NCBI GenBank assembly: GCA_023264815.1
Contig: JAHFUZ010000003.1
Span: 1 to 64,000 of the forward strand
Direction: 5' to 3'
Origin: Arthrobacter sp.
Lineage (GTDB): Bacteria > Actinomycetota > Actinomycetes > Actinomycetales > Micrococcaceae
Length of the DNA: 64,000 nucleotides
Shown here one piece after another: positions 20,601-28,173 of this stretch. The translations under genes were made by a program, and so were the position numbers. Within the stretch, counting starts at the first letter, position 1. Each line of letters opens with the position of its first letter. The notes under the pieces were generated by a model, which worked only from the letters and a program-made list of their open reading frames with translations, had not been told where the DNA came from and did no database searches.

Positions 20601-21599
20601 AAGATGACCACCGTGGGCGAGGGCGCGTTCCTGGCGGACGACACCATGGTGGCGTCCTACGAGCTCGACGGCGGGTGGCTGCGGATTGCGCCGGCAAAGA
20701 TCGGCAAGCGCTCCTTCCTGGGCAACTCCGGCATGACTGCAGCCGGCCGGAGCGTGCCCAAGAACTCCCTGGTGGCCGTGCTGTCAGCCACTCCCGCCAA
20801 AGCCAAATCCGGCACATCGTGGCTGGGCAGCCCGCCCGTACGGCTCCGGCGAACTGCCATTGCCTCGGACGACACCCGCACCTACCAGCCTCCGCTGCGG
20901 CTCAAGGTGGCCCGCTGCCTCTGGGAACTGGGCCGCTTCGTCCCGGTAGTGACCACGGTTGCCATCGCGGCCGGCGTGATGCTCGCCTTCGACTGGCTGG
21001 CCGCAACGTACAACTATGGCGTTGCTGCCGCAGTGGGCGGCCTGGTCATGCTGGCGGCGGGGGCGGTGGCCGCGGCCAGCGCCGTCGTCGCGAAGTGGAT
21101 CCTGGTGGGCCGTATCCGTGAAGGTGAACACCCGTTGTGGAGTTCCTTTATCTGGCGCAATGAAGTGGTGGACACTTTCATTGAAATGGTCAGTGCCCCA
21201 TGGTTTGCGCGCGGGGCCACCGGAACCCCGGCGCTGGTCTGGTGGCTGCGGTCCCTCGGCGCGAAGATCGGCCGGGGCACCTGGTGCGAGAGCTACTGGC
21301 TCCCGGAGGCAGACCTCGTCACGCTCGGGCGGAATACCACCGTCAACCGCGGCTGCGTGGTGCAGACGCACCTCTTCCATGACCGGGTCATGAGCCTGGA
21401 CACTGTTACGCTCGAGGACGGAGCAACCATGGGGCCCCACGGCGTGATCCTTCCCCAGGCAAGCATCGGCAAAGGCGGGACCGTAGGACCGGCATCGCTG
21501 GTGATGCGGGGCGAATCAGTTCCTGCCTCGACGTACTGGATGGGCAACCCGGTGAGCCCCTGGAGCGGCCCCGCAGTGCCGGCGCCGAAACCACGGTAG
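17640..21599 (+). CDS. Pls/PosA-type membrane non-ribosomal peptide synthetase
   Basis: A 1319-residue single-module synthetase with the layout of epsilon-poly-L-lysine synthetase. Residues ~25-500 are an adenylation domain (FTSGSTGTPKGV, FDASCEEMW, NTYGPTEATVV, YRSGDLV, LPTKTSGKVDR). A carrier domain follows with FFAYGGGSLSA, Ser554 being the phosphopantetheine site. There is no standard condensation domain (HHxxxDG) and no thioesterase. Instead three pairs of membrane segments (near 620-680, 850-920 and 1100-1160) alternate with three soluble domains carrying hexapeptide (left-handed beta-helix) repeats such as VRIGAGASIGARSTLMPGA. In Pls such tandem domains link amino acids iteratively. 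GTG 17640 is the preferred start; TTG 17619 and ATG 17673 are alternatives. The product is unknown. Confidence 0.88.
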   Translation: MSEHLPEVVASMPEELYAPQLAGVPLAPPERTLMDILADSAARFPEASALDDGRRSLSYADLMAAVRAKGRELQAAGLGAGHRIGVRIPSGTNELYVSILAILHIGAAYVPVDADDPEERARLVFGEAGVAAVLTGSGAVTLPEPTDPAGRRHTPGRPAEPDDDAWIIFTSGSTGTPKGVAVQHRSAAAFVDAEARIFLQEEPLGPQDRVLAGLSVAFDASCEEMWLAWRHGSCLVPAPRALVRTGTDLGPWLINHGITAVSTVPTLAALWPAESLENVRLLIFGGEACPPELAERLAVPGREVWNTYGPTEATVVACAAPLGGPGPVRIGLPLDGWDLAVVDTDGLPVGEGEVGELIIGGVGLARYLDPAKDREKYAPMPSFGWKRAYRSGDLVRYEAEGLIFMGRADEQVKLGGRRIELGEIDAALQALPHVAGAAAAVKTTAAGNQILVGYLAAADAELDLAAAREQLAASLPAPLIPLLTVVDSLPTKTSGKVDRHALPWPLTGAGAADADAAPLNLPDDAGWVAEQWAAVLGSPVTSLDADFFAYGGGSLSAAQLVSALRVRYPTITVADIYATPRIGALIDAARQSLPEGAAVGPAPERSVRPTAFKSQVFQTLMGVLLHILVGMRWLTYLMAANNLLASFAGFSAAPTVSWWWVAASWLVFVSPAGRMLISVAAARVLLGKVEPGVYPRSGRVHLRLWLAEQIQDLAGAISLASAPWVPYYARALGAKIGNNVQLHSLPPVTGLLSLGSGSNVEPEVDLSGWWIDGDVVHIGAVRIGAGASIGARSTLMPGASIGAGALVEPGSAVLGKVKAGHHVAGSPAVRRGKAKHSLPDTPAEHRLTGRLWFAGFALASATLALIPYVSATAAALVLFAFIRGSESLSAAVPQLVLGLAPAALAWFVVNLLLILGTTRLLGIGLKEGYYRVRSRIGWQVWATERVLDLARDLLFPVYASLFTPVWLRLLGAKIGKNVEASTVLLIPKMTTVGEGAFLADDTMVASYELDGGWLRIAPAKIGKRSFLGNSGMTAAGRSVPKNSLVAVLSATPAKAKSGTSWLGSPPVRLRRTAIASDDTRTYQPPLRLKVARCLWELGRFVPVVTTVAIAAGVMLAFDWLAATYNYGVAAAVGGLVMLAAGAVAAASAVVAKWILVGRIREGEHPLWSSFIWRNEVVDTFIEMVSAPWFARGATGTPALVWWLRSLGAKIGRGTWCESYWLPEADLVTLGRNTTVNRGCVVQTHLFHDRVMSLDTVTLEDGATMGPHGVILPQASIGKGGTVGPASLVMRGESVPASTYWMGNPVSPWSGPAVPAPKPR

Positions 21600-21652
21600 C
21601 CCCGCCGCACCAGCCGCCCTCAGCCGCACCTGCCGATCGGAAAGACCGTTCA

Positions 21653-23032
21653 ATGAGTTCCCCCGCACCGAGTCCCACGGCCGCAAACACCGGCCCGGCG
21701 CGAATCCCGGAGCCCGGTTCAGCCGCGCCCGACCCCTACATGCCGGGGCACGGCACCAATGCCTACCGGGTCACCCGTTACGAACTGGACCTGGACTACA
21801 AGCTCAGCAGCAACCGGCTGAGCGGACGGGCAGTCCTGCATGCCGTGACCCAGTACGCCACAGCGGCCCTGGTGCTGGACCTGACCGGGCTGCGGGCCAC
21901 CAAGATCCAGCTCAGCGGACGGAAGGTGCGCAAGTACAGCCAGCGTGCCGAGCAGCTGGTCATTGTGCCCGATGTAGTCCTGCCGCCCGGCGAAGCCTTC
22001 ACCCTGGACATCCGGTACGAAGGCAATCCTGCGCCGCGGCGCGGGCTCTGGGGCGAAGTGGGCTGGGAGGAACTCACCGACGGAGTCCTGGTGGCCGGCC
22101 AGCCAAATGGTGCCGCGTCCTGGTTCCCGTGCAACGACCACCCCCGCGACAAAGCCAGCTACCGCATCAGTGTGACCACCGACGCCAATTACCGGGCCGT
22201 CTGCAACGGCACGCTGGTGTCCCACAGCAGCAGGTCAAGCCGCGAAACCTGGGTCTACGAGCAGCCGGAGCCGATGGCCAGCTACCTCGCCACCGTCCAG
22301 ATCGGGCGCTACGAACTCCTGGCGCTGAATCCCGGCGCCGCGGAGGGGCAGGTCCCCCAGTTTGCCGCCGTTCCGGCACTGTTGGCCGAGGCAGCCCGCC
22401 AGGGCCTCACCCGCCAGCCGGAGATGATGCGCACCTTCGCGAGCTGCTTCGGCCCGTACCCCTTCCCCGACTACACCGTGGTGGTGACGGAGGACGAGCT
22501 GGAAATACCGCTGGAGGCCCAGACGCTCTCCATCCTGGGCCGGAACCATCTGACGCCGGAATGGGAATCCCAGCGCCTTATTGCCCACGAGCTGGCCCAT
22601 CAGTGGTTCGGCAACTCGCTCACGGCCGCCTCCTGGGCGGACATCTGGCTCCACGAGGGCTTCGCCTGCTACGCGGAGTGGATCTGGTCCGAGGAAGCCG
22701 GTGTGATGCCGGTAGCCGACAGGGCCGCCGCGGCCTGGCGGAAGCTGGCGTCCGGGCGCCAGGACATCATTGTGGGCGACCCGGGCCCGGAGCGGATGTT
22801 TGATGACCGCGTCTACAAACGGGGAGCCCTCGCCCTGCACGCCCTGCGTGTCGCGTGCGGCGATCTCGCCTTCTTCGCTCTGCTGCACGACTGGACCAGC
22901 GCCAACCATCACAGCTCGGTGTCCACGGCCGCGTTCATCCTCGCAGCCGACCACACCACGGGGCTGGACACCGAGGCCCTGCTGCACCCGTGGCTCCACG
23001 AGGCAGCCCTCCCGCCGTTGCCCCTGCACTGA
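21653..23032 (+). CDS. M1-family (gluzincin) metallopeptidase
   Basis: A 459-residue short M1 protein without signal peptide or membrane segment. The zinc site is HELAHQWFGN (H312, E313, H316) with the third ligand E335 in WLHEGFACYAEW. The N-terminal half is the aminopeptidase N-type beta domain (YELDLDYKLSSNRLSGRAVLHA, WFPCNDHPRDKASYRISV). The exopeptidase motif GAMEN is not present; the equivalent place reads LEIPLEAQTLS, so classical N-terminal recognition may be changed. It lies 53 bases after the Pls-like gene on the same strand and is likely cotranscribed. It may trim or degrade the product, or protect the producer; this is inference. Confidence 0.88.
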   Translation: MSSPAPSPTAANTGPARIPEPGSAAPDPYMPGHGTNAYRVTRYELDLDYKLSSNRLSGRAVLHAVTQYATAALVLDLTGLRATKIQLSGRKVRKYSQRAEQLVIVPDVVLPPGEAFTLDIRYEGNPAPRRGLWGEVGWEELTDGVLVAGQPNGAASWFPCNDHPRDKASYRISVTTDANYRAVCNGTLVSHSSRSSRETWVYEQPEPMASYLATVQIGRYELLALNPGAAEGQVPQFAAVPALLAEAARQGLTRQPEMMRTFASCFGPYPFPDYTVVVTEDELEIPLEAQTLSILGRNHLTPEWESQRLIAHELAHQWFGNSLTAASWADIWLHEGFACYAEWIWSEEAGVMPVADRAAAAWRKLASGRQDIIVGDPGPERMFDDRVYKRGALALHALRVACGDLAFFALLHDWTSANHHSSVSTAAFILAADHTTGLDTEALLHPWLHEAALPPLPLH

Positions 23033-23040
23033 AGGGCGGG

Positions 23041-23685
23041 CTAGGCGCCGCCTGCAGCTGAAAGCGCGACGGCGGCGCGAAAGTTTGGCGGCAGGCCTGC
23101 TTCCCCCGCGGCCAGGTCCCGGATTTCCGCCCGGTGCAGGACGTCGACGGTGTTGGGGGCTGTGACCAGGCCTTCGCCTGTCATCTTCAGCCAGGCCTCC
23201 TTCCGGGCCCACAGCCGGGCCCGCTCCTGCATCAAGGCCTGCGCGGACAGTCCGGCGAGGGCGGCACGCTCGTCCCGTGTCAGGGCCAGCGCGTCGAACC
23301 CGTCGAAGTCCAGCCGTGCCGGGTCCTCCAGGTCCACGCCGATGGTGACACCCGCCGGCGGTTCAACAACCGCGCCCAGCAGGATCCAACCGGAACTGCG
23401 GGCCAGGCTCAGGGCCAGCGGCACCGGCTTTCCCCGCAGCGTATATCCCGGCCTGCCGTGCGATAGTTCAGGACCGGTGCCGCAGCGAAGGCAGCTGAAG
23501 TTTGTGGTGAGCTCCGACGCCGGGACGTCCAGCAGGTCCGCGGCGAAGGCCCGTAGCGCCAGCCTGCCGGCCACAAAGGCAGCCCGGGGCCCGGGTGCCA
23601 GGGCGGCTGCCCGCTCCCGTTCTGCGGGGCCCAACAGCGCGGGCACGCCACCCGCCGTCGGGCCGTGCCCGGACCTTTCCGGCAC
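23041..23685 (-). CDS. 4'-phosphopantetheinyl transferase (Sfp type)
   Basis: A 214-residue PPTase transferring phosphopantetheine from CoA to a carrier-protein serine. Signature motifs are IGVDLEDPAR (magnesium-binding Asp and Glu) and WARKEAWLKMTGEGL (the WxxKEAxxK motif). The start is decided by sequence: GGGAGG lies 8 bases before the GTG at 23685, whereas the longer frame would run through a hairpin that looks like the pheT terminator (23711-23738). It is tail to tail with the M1 gene (8-base gap), so it belongs to the same locus though transcribed oppositely. The nearest visible client is Ser554 of the Pls-like synthetase. Confidence 0.9.
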   Translation of the reverse strand: MPERSGHGPTAGGVPALLGPAERERAAALAPGPRAAFVAGRLALRAFAADLLDVPASELTTNFSCLRCGTGPELSHGRPGYTLRGKPVPLALSLARSSGWILLGAVVEPPAGVTIGVDLEDPARLDFDGFDALALTRDERAALAGLSAQALMQERARLWARKEAWLKMTGEGLVTAPNTVDVLHRAEIRDLAAGEAGLPPNFRAAVALSAAGGA

Positions 23686-23710
23686 CCCGTCAACCTCCCG
23701 TTTAAGCAGG

Positions 23711-23738
23711 TCCTGCCCTCCCGGATCACCGGAAGGGC
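23711..23738 (-). terminator. pheT terminator hairpin
   Basis: CCTGCCCTcCCGG and its near-complement CCGGaAGGGCAGG surround a 4-base loop, starting about 50 bases after the pheT stop. No U run follows, so it may only attenuate readthrough into the PPTase gene. Confidence 0.5.
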
Positions 23739-23790
23739 AGGAATTCAGGACCGGAACTGGAACTGCCCGCCCGGCCACTGAGTTCAGAGC

Positions 23791-26334
23791 TTAGCGCTGC
23801 ACGGCGCCGAAGCGCTCAGCGGCCAGGGCCACGGCACCTTCGCGGGCGGCCGAAGCCTCATCGGCCGTCAGAGTGCGGTCCGTCGCCCGGAAGCGCAGGC
23901 CGAACGCCAGCGACTTCTTGCCTTCTTCGATGCCCTTGCCTGCGTAGACGTCGAACAGTGCCACATCCTCCAGCAGCTCACCGGCGCCCTCGCGCAGGGC
24001 CTCGAGGACCTGGTCCGCGGGAATGGCCTGCGGCACTACCAGCGCCACGTCCTGGGTGGCCACCGGGAACGTGGAGATGTGGCGGGCCACAATCACATCA
24101 GCGGCCGCTTCGAACAGGGCATCGGCGTTGAATTCCAGCGCCACCGAACGGGCTGGCATGTCGTGCGCGGCCAGCAGCTTCGGGTGCAGCTCGCCGGCGT
24201 AACCCACCACTTCACCGGTCCGCAGCGAGAGCTGCGCGGCCCGGCCCGGGTGGAACGCCTGGTGTGCACCCTGGCTGACCACAACCTCAACACCCAGGAC
24301 ATCCCCGGCGAGCCGGGCAATGTCCAGTGCGTCGGACCAGTCCCATAGGCGGGGTGTATGGCCGGCGGCAGCAGGAGAATCGTGGCCCGTGAGGACGGCG
24401 GCGACGTGCAGCGGCTGGTCCGGGACGCCGTCGTACAATGCGTCCAGCACCTCGTCGGCGGGTTTGGCACCCAGCGGCGGGATGGATGCGGTACCCACGG
24501 TGCCGTCCGGAAGGAAGACCAGGCCCGATTCGAAGAGCGCCAGGTCGCGGAAGCCGCGGGAGTGGTTCCGCTTGGCCACCTCGATGAGCCCGGGGAGGAT
24601 GGAGGTCCGTAGGAAGCCCTGCTCCTCGCTGATCGGGTTGGCCAGCTTAACTGCCGTGCGCTCAGCACCGTGCTCGGCCACTCCGAACGTGTCGTTCGCG
24701 GCCTTGGAGACGAACGGGTAGGCCAGGACTTCGGTCAGTCCGGCGTCAGCCAGTGCCTGGATGAGCCGGCGGCGCTGCTCCTGTACGCGGGTCAGGCCAC
24801 GTCCCGGAGGGGCCACCGGAAGGGTGGCGGGGATTTTGTCGTAGCCCACCAACCGCGCGATTTCCTCGGTGAGGTCTTCCTTGGTTTCCAGGTCGTTGCG
24901 CCAGCTGGGGGCGGTAACGGTCCAGCCGGCGTCGTTCTTTTCCACCAGCGCGCCGAGATCCACCAGTGAAGTGGTGATCTGGTCTTCGGTGAAATCGATG
25001 CCGATCCGCTGGGCGGCGAAGCCTGCAGGCAAGGCGATGGTGACGGCGTCCGGTGCGGTCCCGACGTCGGTGCCCGCCTGGTCGGCGACGCCGCCGGCGA
25101 GCTCCACGAGGAGGTCCACCACGCGCTGGGCGGCGATGTCCGCGACGTGCCAGTCGACGCCACGCTCGAAGCGCTTGGACGCCTCGGACGGCAACTTGTG
25201 GCGGCGGCGGGAGCGGCCGATCGACACCTCGTCGAAGTGGGCAGCTTCCACCAGGACGTTCGACGTCGAATCGCTCACCTCGGTGGCCGCGCCGCCCATC
25301 ACGCCGGCGATGCCGATGGCGCCGGAACCGTCGGTGATAAGGAGGTCCTCAACGTCGAGCGTGCGCTCTTTGCCGTCCAGGGTGGTGATCTTCTCCCCCG
25401 CGACGGCCCGGCGGACCACGATGTCGCCGGTCAGGGCGTCCTGGTCGTAGCAGTGCGTGGGCTGGCCAAGCTCGAGCATGACGTAGTTGGAGATGTCCAC
25501 GGGCAGGGAGATGGAGCGGATGCCGGCGAGCCGGAGGCGCGACACCATCCACTGTGGCGTGGGTTTTGTCGCATCCACGCCGCGGACGGTGCGTGCCACA
25601 AAGCGGTCGCAGCCGGGTTTGCCGTAGATGGGCGCGTCGTCGTTGAGCTTGACGCCATAGCCGCCGGAGAGCTCGGCCGGAGCCTGGACTTTGGACGCGG
25701 GGTCCGTGAAGGCCGTTCCGGTGGCGTGGGCGTATTCGCGGGCCACACCGCGGATGGAGAATGCGTAGCCGCGGTCCGGAGTCACGTTGATCTCCGCTGC
25801 CTGGTCGTAGAGGCCCAGGAGTTCCATGGCGTCGGTGCCGATTTCCGGGTCCAGGCCGATGCGGGACAGGACCAGGATGCCGTCGTGGTCCTCGCCGATC
25901 CCCAGCTCGCGGACGGAGGCGATCATGCCGGCGGACAGGTGTCCGTAGGTCTTCCGCGCCGAGATCCGGAAATCGCCGGGCAGGACGGCGCCCGGCAGGG
26001 TCACCACTACCTTGTCACCCTCCACGAAGTTGTGGGCGCCGCAGATGATGCCCTGCACGCCGGAGGGGTCGATGCCCTCGCCGGTGAGGGTCTGCTCCTG
26101 GCCCTCGGGAACCACCCGGACCTGGCACCAGTTGATGGTCTTGCCGTTGGTCTGGGCTTCCTTGACGATGCTCAGGACCTGGCCCACCACGATGGGGCCC
26201 TGCAGGGTGTCCGTGGGGCGGTGGACCTCTTCTTCTTCAAACCCAACCTTGACCAGTTCGGCCATCAGGTCTTCGGCCGTTGCTCCGGCCGGTACTGCCG
26301 CGAATTCACGCAGCCAGGAAAGTGGGATACGCAC
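23791..26334 (-). CDS. pheT: Phenylalanyl-tRNA synthetase beta subunit
   Basis: The 847-residue beta chain of the alpha2-beta2 PheRS. Visible domains: EMAP/tRNA-binding OB fold in the N-terminal 150 residues (IVVGQVLSIVKEAQ, WCQVRVV), B3/B4 editing region that hydrolyses mischarged Tyr-tRNA-Phe, B5 (RIGIDFTEDQI), the catalytic-like core (GLTEVLAYPFVS), and the C-terminal ferredoxin-like anticodon-binding domain (FPVATQDVALVV). The GTG at 26334 lies 2 bases after the pheS stop, giving tight coupling. The frame upstream of this is not coding. Confidence 0.97.
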   Translation of the reverse strand: MRIPLSWLREFAAVPAGATAEDLMAELVKVGFEEEEVHRPTDTLQGPIVVGQVLSIVKEAQTNGKTINWCQVRVVPEGQEQTLTGEGIDPSGVQGIICGAHNFVEGDKVVVTLPGAVLPGDFRISARKTYGHLSAGMIASVRELGIGEDHDGILVLSRIGLDPEIGTDAMELLGLYDQAAEINVTPDRGYAFSIRGVAREYAHATGTAFTDPASKVQAPAELSGGYGVKLNDDAPIYGKPGCDRFVARTVRGVDATKPTPQWMVSRLRLAGIRSISLPVDISNYVMLELGQPTHCYDQDALTGDIVVRRAVAGEKITTLDGKERTLDVEDLLITDGSGAIGIAGVMGGAATEVSDSTSNVLVEAAHFDEVSIGRSRRRHKLPSEASKRFERGVDWHVADIAAQRVVDLLVELAGGVADQAGTDVGTAPDAVTIALPAGFAAQRIGIDFTEDQITTSLVDLGALVEKNDAGWTVTAPSWRNDLETKEDLTEEIARLVGYDKIPATLPVAPPGRGLTRVQEQRRRLIQALADAGLTEVLAYPFVSKAANDTFGVAEHGAERTAVKLANPISEEQGFLRTSILPGLIEVAKRNHSRGFRDLALFESGLVFLPDGTVGTASIPPLGAKPADEVLDALYDGVPDQPLHVAAVLTGHDSPAAAGHTPRLWDWSDALDIARLAGDVLGVEVVVSQGAHQAFHPGRAAQLSLRTGEVVGYAGELHPKLLAAHDMPARSVALEFNADALFEAAADVIVARHISTFPVATQDVALVVPQAIPADQVLEALREGAGELLEDVALFDVYAGKGIEEGKKSLAFGLRFRATDRTLTADEASAAREGAVALAAERFGAVQR

Positions 26335-26336
26335 TG

Positions 26337-27398
26337 TTAGATCTCCATCCCGAAGTGCTCGCTGAATCGTACGTCGCCTTCGATCATGTCGCGCATGTCG
26401 CCTACCTCGTTGCGGAACATGAGGGTGCGTTCGATGCCCATGCCGAAAGCGAAACCTGAATAGATGTCGGGGTCGATGCCCGCCGCCCGGAGCACGTTGG
26501 GATTGACCATGCCGCAGCCGCCCCACTCGATCCAGCGCGGCCCGCCCTTGGCGCCGGGGTGGAAGATGTCCAGCTCGGCGGACGGCTCGGTGAACGGGAA
26601 ATAGTTCGGGCGCAGCCTGATCTGGGCCTCGTCGCCGAACATCTGCCGGGCGAAGTGCTCCAGCGTTCCGCGGAGGTCCGCCATGCTGAGCTTCCTGTCG
26701 ATGGCCAGGCCCTCAAACTGGTGGAACACCGGCGTGTGGGTGGAGTCCAGCTCGTCGGTGCGGAACACCTTGCCCGGGCACAGCACGTAAATGGGCACTT
26801 CGCGTTCCAGCATGGAGCGCACCTGTACCGGGGACGTGTGCGTGCGCATCAGCAGGTGGGCCTCGGGCGGTTCCACAAAGAAGGTGTCCTGCATTTCACG
26901 GGCCGGGTGGTCCGGCTTGAAGTTCAGGGCGTCGAAGTTGAACCATTCGGATTCGACTTCCGGGCCTTCGGCGATTTCCCAGCCCATGCCGACGAAGATG
27001 TCCGAGACGCGATCCTGGAGCGTGGAGAGCGGGTGGCGTGCACCGGCACGACGACGGCGCGGTGCGGCAGTGACGTCCACCGTCTCTTCGAGCAGGATCC
27101 GCGCGTCGTTTTCGGCTTCCAGCTCGGCGGTGCGGTCCGCGAGCGCCTTGTTGACCCGCCCGCGGGAGGAGCCCATCAGCTTGCCGGCCACGGCCTTCTG
27201 GTCCTTGGGCAGCTTGCCGATTTCGCGGTTGGCGAGGCTAAGCGGGGACTTCTCGCCGGTGTGCGCGAGCCTCACCGCCTTCAGCTCGTCAAGGGTGGCC
27301 GCGCCGGCGATGGCGGCGACGGCCTGGTCTACAGCGGCAGTGATGGCGGCTTCATCCGTGGGATTCGGGATGGCGGCGCCCGGCAAAGTTTCAGTCAT
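26337..27398 (-). CDS. pheS: Phenylalanyl-tRNA synthetase alpha subunit
   Basis: 353 residues, class II catalytic core. The N-terminal ~90 residues form the coiled-coil tRNA arm. Motif 2 is FRTDELDSTHTPVFHQFEG and motif 3 GFAFGMGIERTLMFR, with RPNYFPFTEPSAE between them. ATG at 27398; no strong ribosome site. Divergent from the HExxH membrane protein, with 242 bases between the two starts; no T-box or Phe-codon leader peptide was found there. Confidence 0.97.
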   Translation of the reverse strand: MTETLPGAAIPNPTDEAAITAAVDQAVAAIAGAATLDELKAVRLAHTGEKSPLSLANREIGKLPKDQKAVAGKLMGSSRGRVNKALADRTAELEAENDARILLEETVDVTAAPRRRRAGARHPLSTLQDRVSDIFVGMGWEIAEGPEVESEWFNFDALNFKPDHPAREMQDTFFVEPPEAHLLMRTHTSPVQVRSMLEREVPIYVLCPGKVFRTDELDSTHTPVFHQFEGLAIDRKLSMADLRGTLEHFARQMFGDEAQIRLRPNYFPFTEPSAELDIFHPGAKGGPRWIEWGGCGMVNPNVLRAAGIDPDIYSGFAFGMGIERTLMFRNEVGDMRDMIEGDVRFSEHFGMEI

Positions 27399-27535
27399 CT
27401 ACTGTTCTTAGCTACGAGTCGTGGCTGCCGGTGAGGGCTGCAGCCGCACGCGGTTTCCCGGCAGCGCATCCGTCACTGGCAGGTCATTCCGTGAATCCAT
27501 GCAGGATGAACCCACTCGATGACCAGGTCAGGGCC

Positions 27536-27592
27536 ACTGGGAAACACCGGCTGGAAATACCAACTGGAAAATACCGGCTGGAGAATCACCGG
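27536..27592. repeat. Four imperfect tandem 12-15 base units between pheS and the HExxH gene
   Basis: ACTGGGAAACACCGG, CTGGAAATACCA, ACTGGAAAATACCGG and CTGGAGAATCACCGG follow each other without gaps. They lie in the divergent intergenic region 27399-27640, about 50 bases upstream of the plus-strand ATG. They could bind a regulator or be replication slippage; no known motif was recognised. Confidence 0.6.
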
Positions 27593-27640
27593 CGGCCACT
27601 ATCTTCCAGTCTAATTGAACGCTCCGGTTACCATGGCTTC

Positions 27641-28171
27641 ATGACCGAACGGGACCACCGGAAAGCAGGATCGCCGGCCGGGGCAGCGCAGCGGGCGGAC
27701 CCGCGAAGCCTGGCGGGGCAGCGCTTGACGGCGGGGCAGCGGGTACGGCAATTCGCCAACCTCACCAATGGCAGCACCCTGTTAGGCCTGGCTGTGGCCG
27801 GTATCGCAGGAACAGCGGTCAGCAGGGGGCCCCGCGGGCTCATCATCGCGTCCGGTTACTCCTGGCGACTTCCTTTCGCCGGCGCGTTCACCCTGGGAAA
27901 CGTCGTCATCTGCCGCGTCCGGGCGGAGCAGCTGACGGCCAATCCGGCGCTCCTCGGACATGAGGAAAAGCACTGCAGCCAGTATGCGTGGTGCCTGGGG
28001 CTGCCCTTCCTGCCGCTCTACTTCCTGGCGGCGGGCTGGTCGCAGGTCCGCACCGGCAATCCGGCGTCGGCAAACTTCTTCGAACGGCGCGCCGGACTGG
28101 CTGCCGGCGGTTACCTTGACACCAGGACACCACGCCCGGCTCCCCGCGGTGCCGGCGGAATCGAGGTCTGA
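27641..28171 (+). CDS. Small membrane protein with an HExxH motif, function unknown
   Basis: 176 residues. The first ~45 residues are hydrophilic and basic; then a hydrophobic stretch LLGLAVAGIAGTAVS and a second near LPFLPLYFLAAGW. Between them lies GHEEKHCSQYA, an HExxH zinc-binding pattern at residues 107-111, like those of membrane-linked metallopeptidases, but I do not recognise the family. The third ligand is unclear. It is followed after 2 bases by the SIMPL gene, so the two are one transcript. The ATG at 27641 was chosen because the upstream frame crosses the tandem repeats. Confidence 0.7.
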   Translation: MTERDHRKAGSPAGAAQRADPRSLAGQRLTAGQRVRQFANLTNGSTLLGLAVAGIAGTAVSRGPRGLIIASGYSWRLPFAGAFTLGNVVICRVRAEQLTANPALLGHEEKHCSQYAWCLGLPFLPLYFLAAGWSQVRTGNPASANFFERRAGLAAGGYLDTRTPRPAPRGAGGIEV

Positions 28172-28173
28172 GC

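Noticed and set aside
27431..27640. Upstream extension of the HExxH protein
   Set aside because: It crosses the tandem repeats and has no ribosome site; 27641 is the better start.
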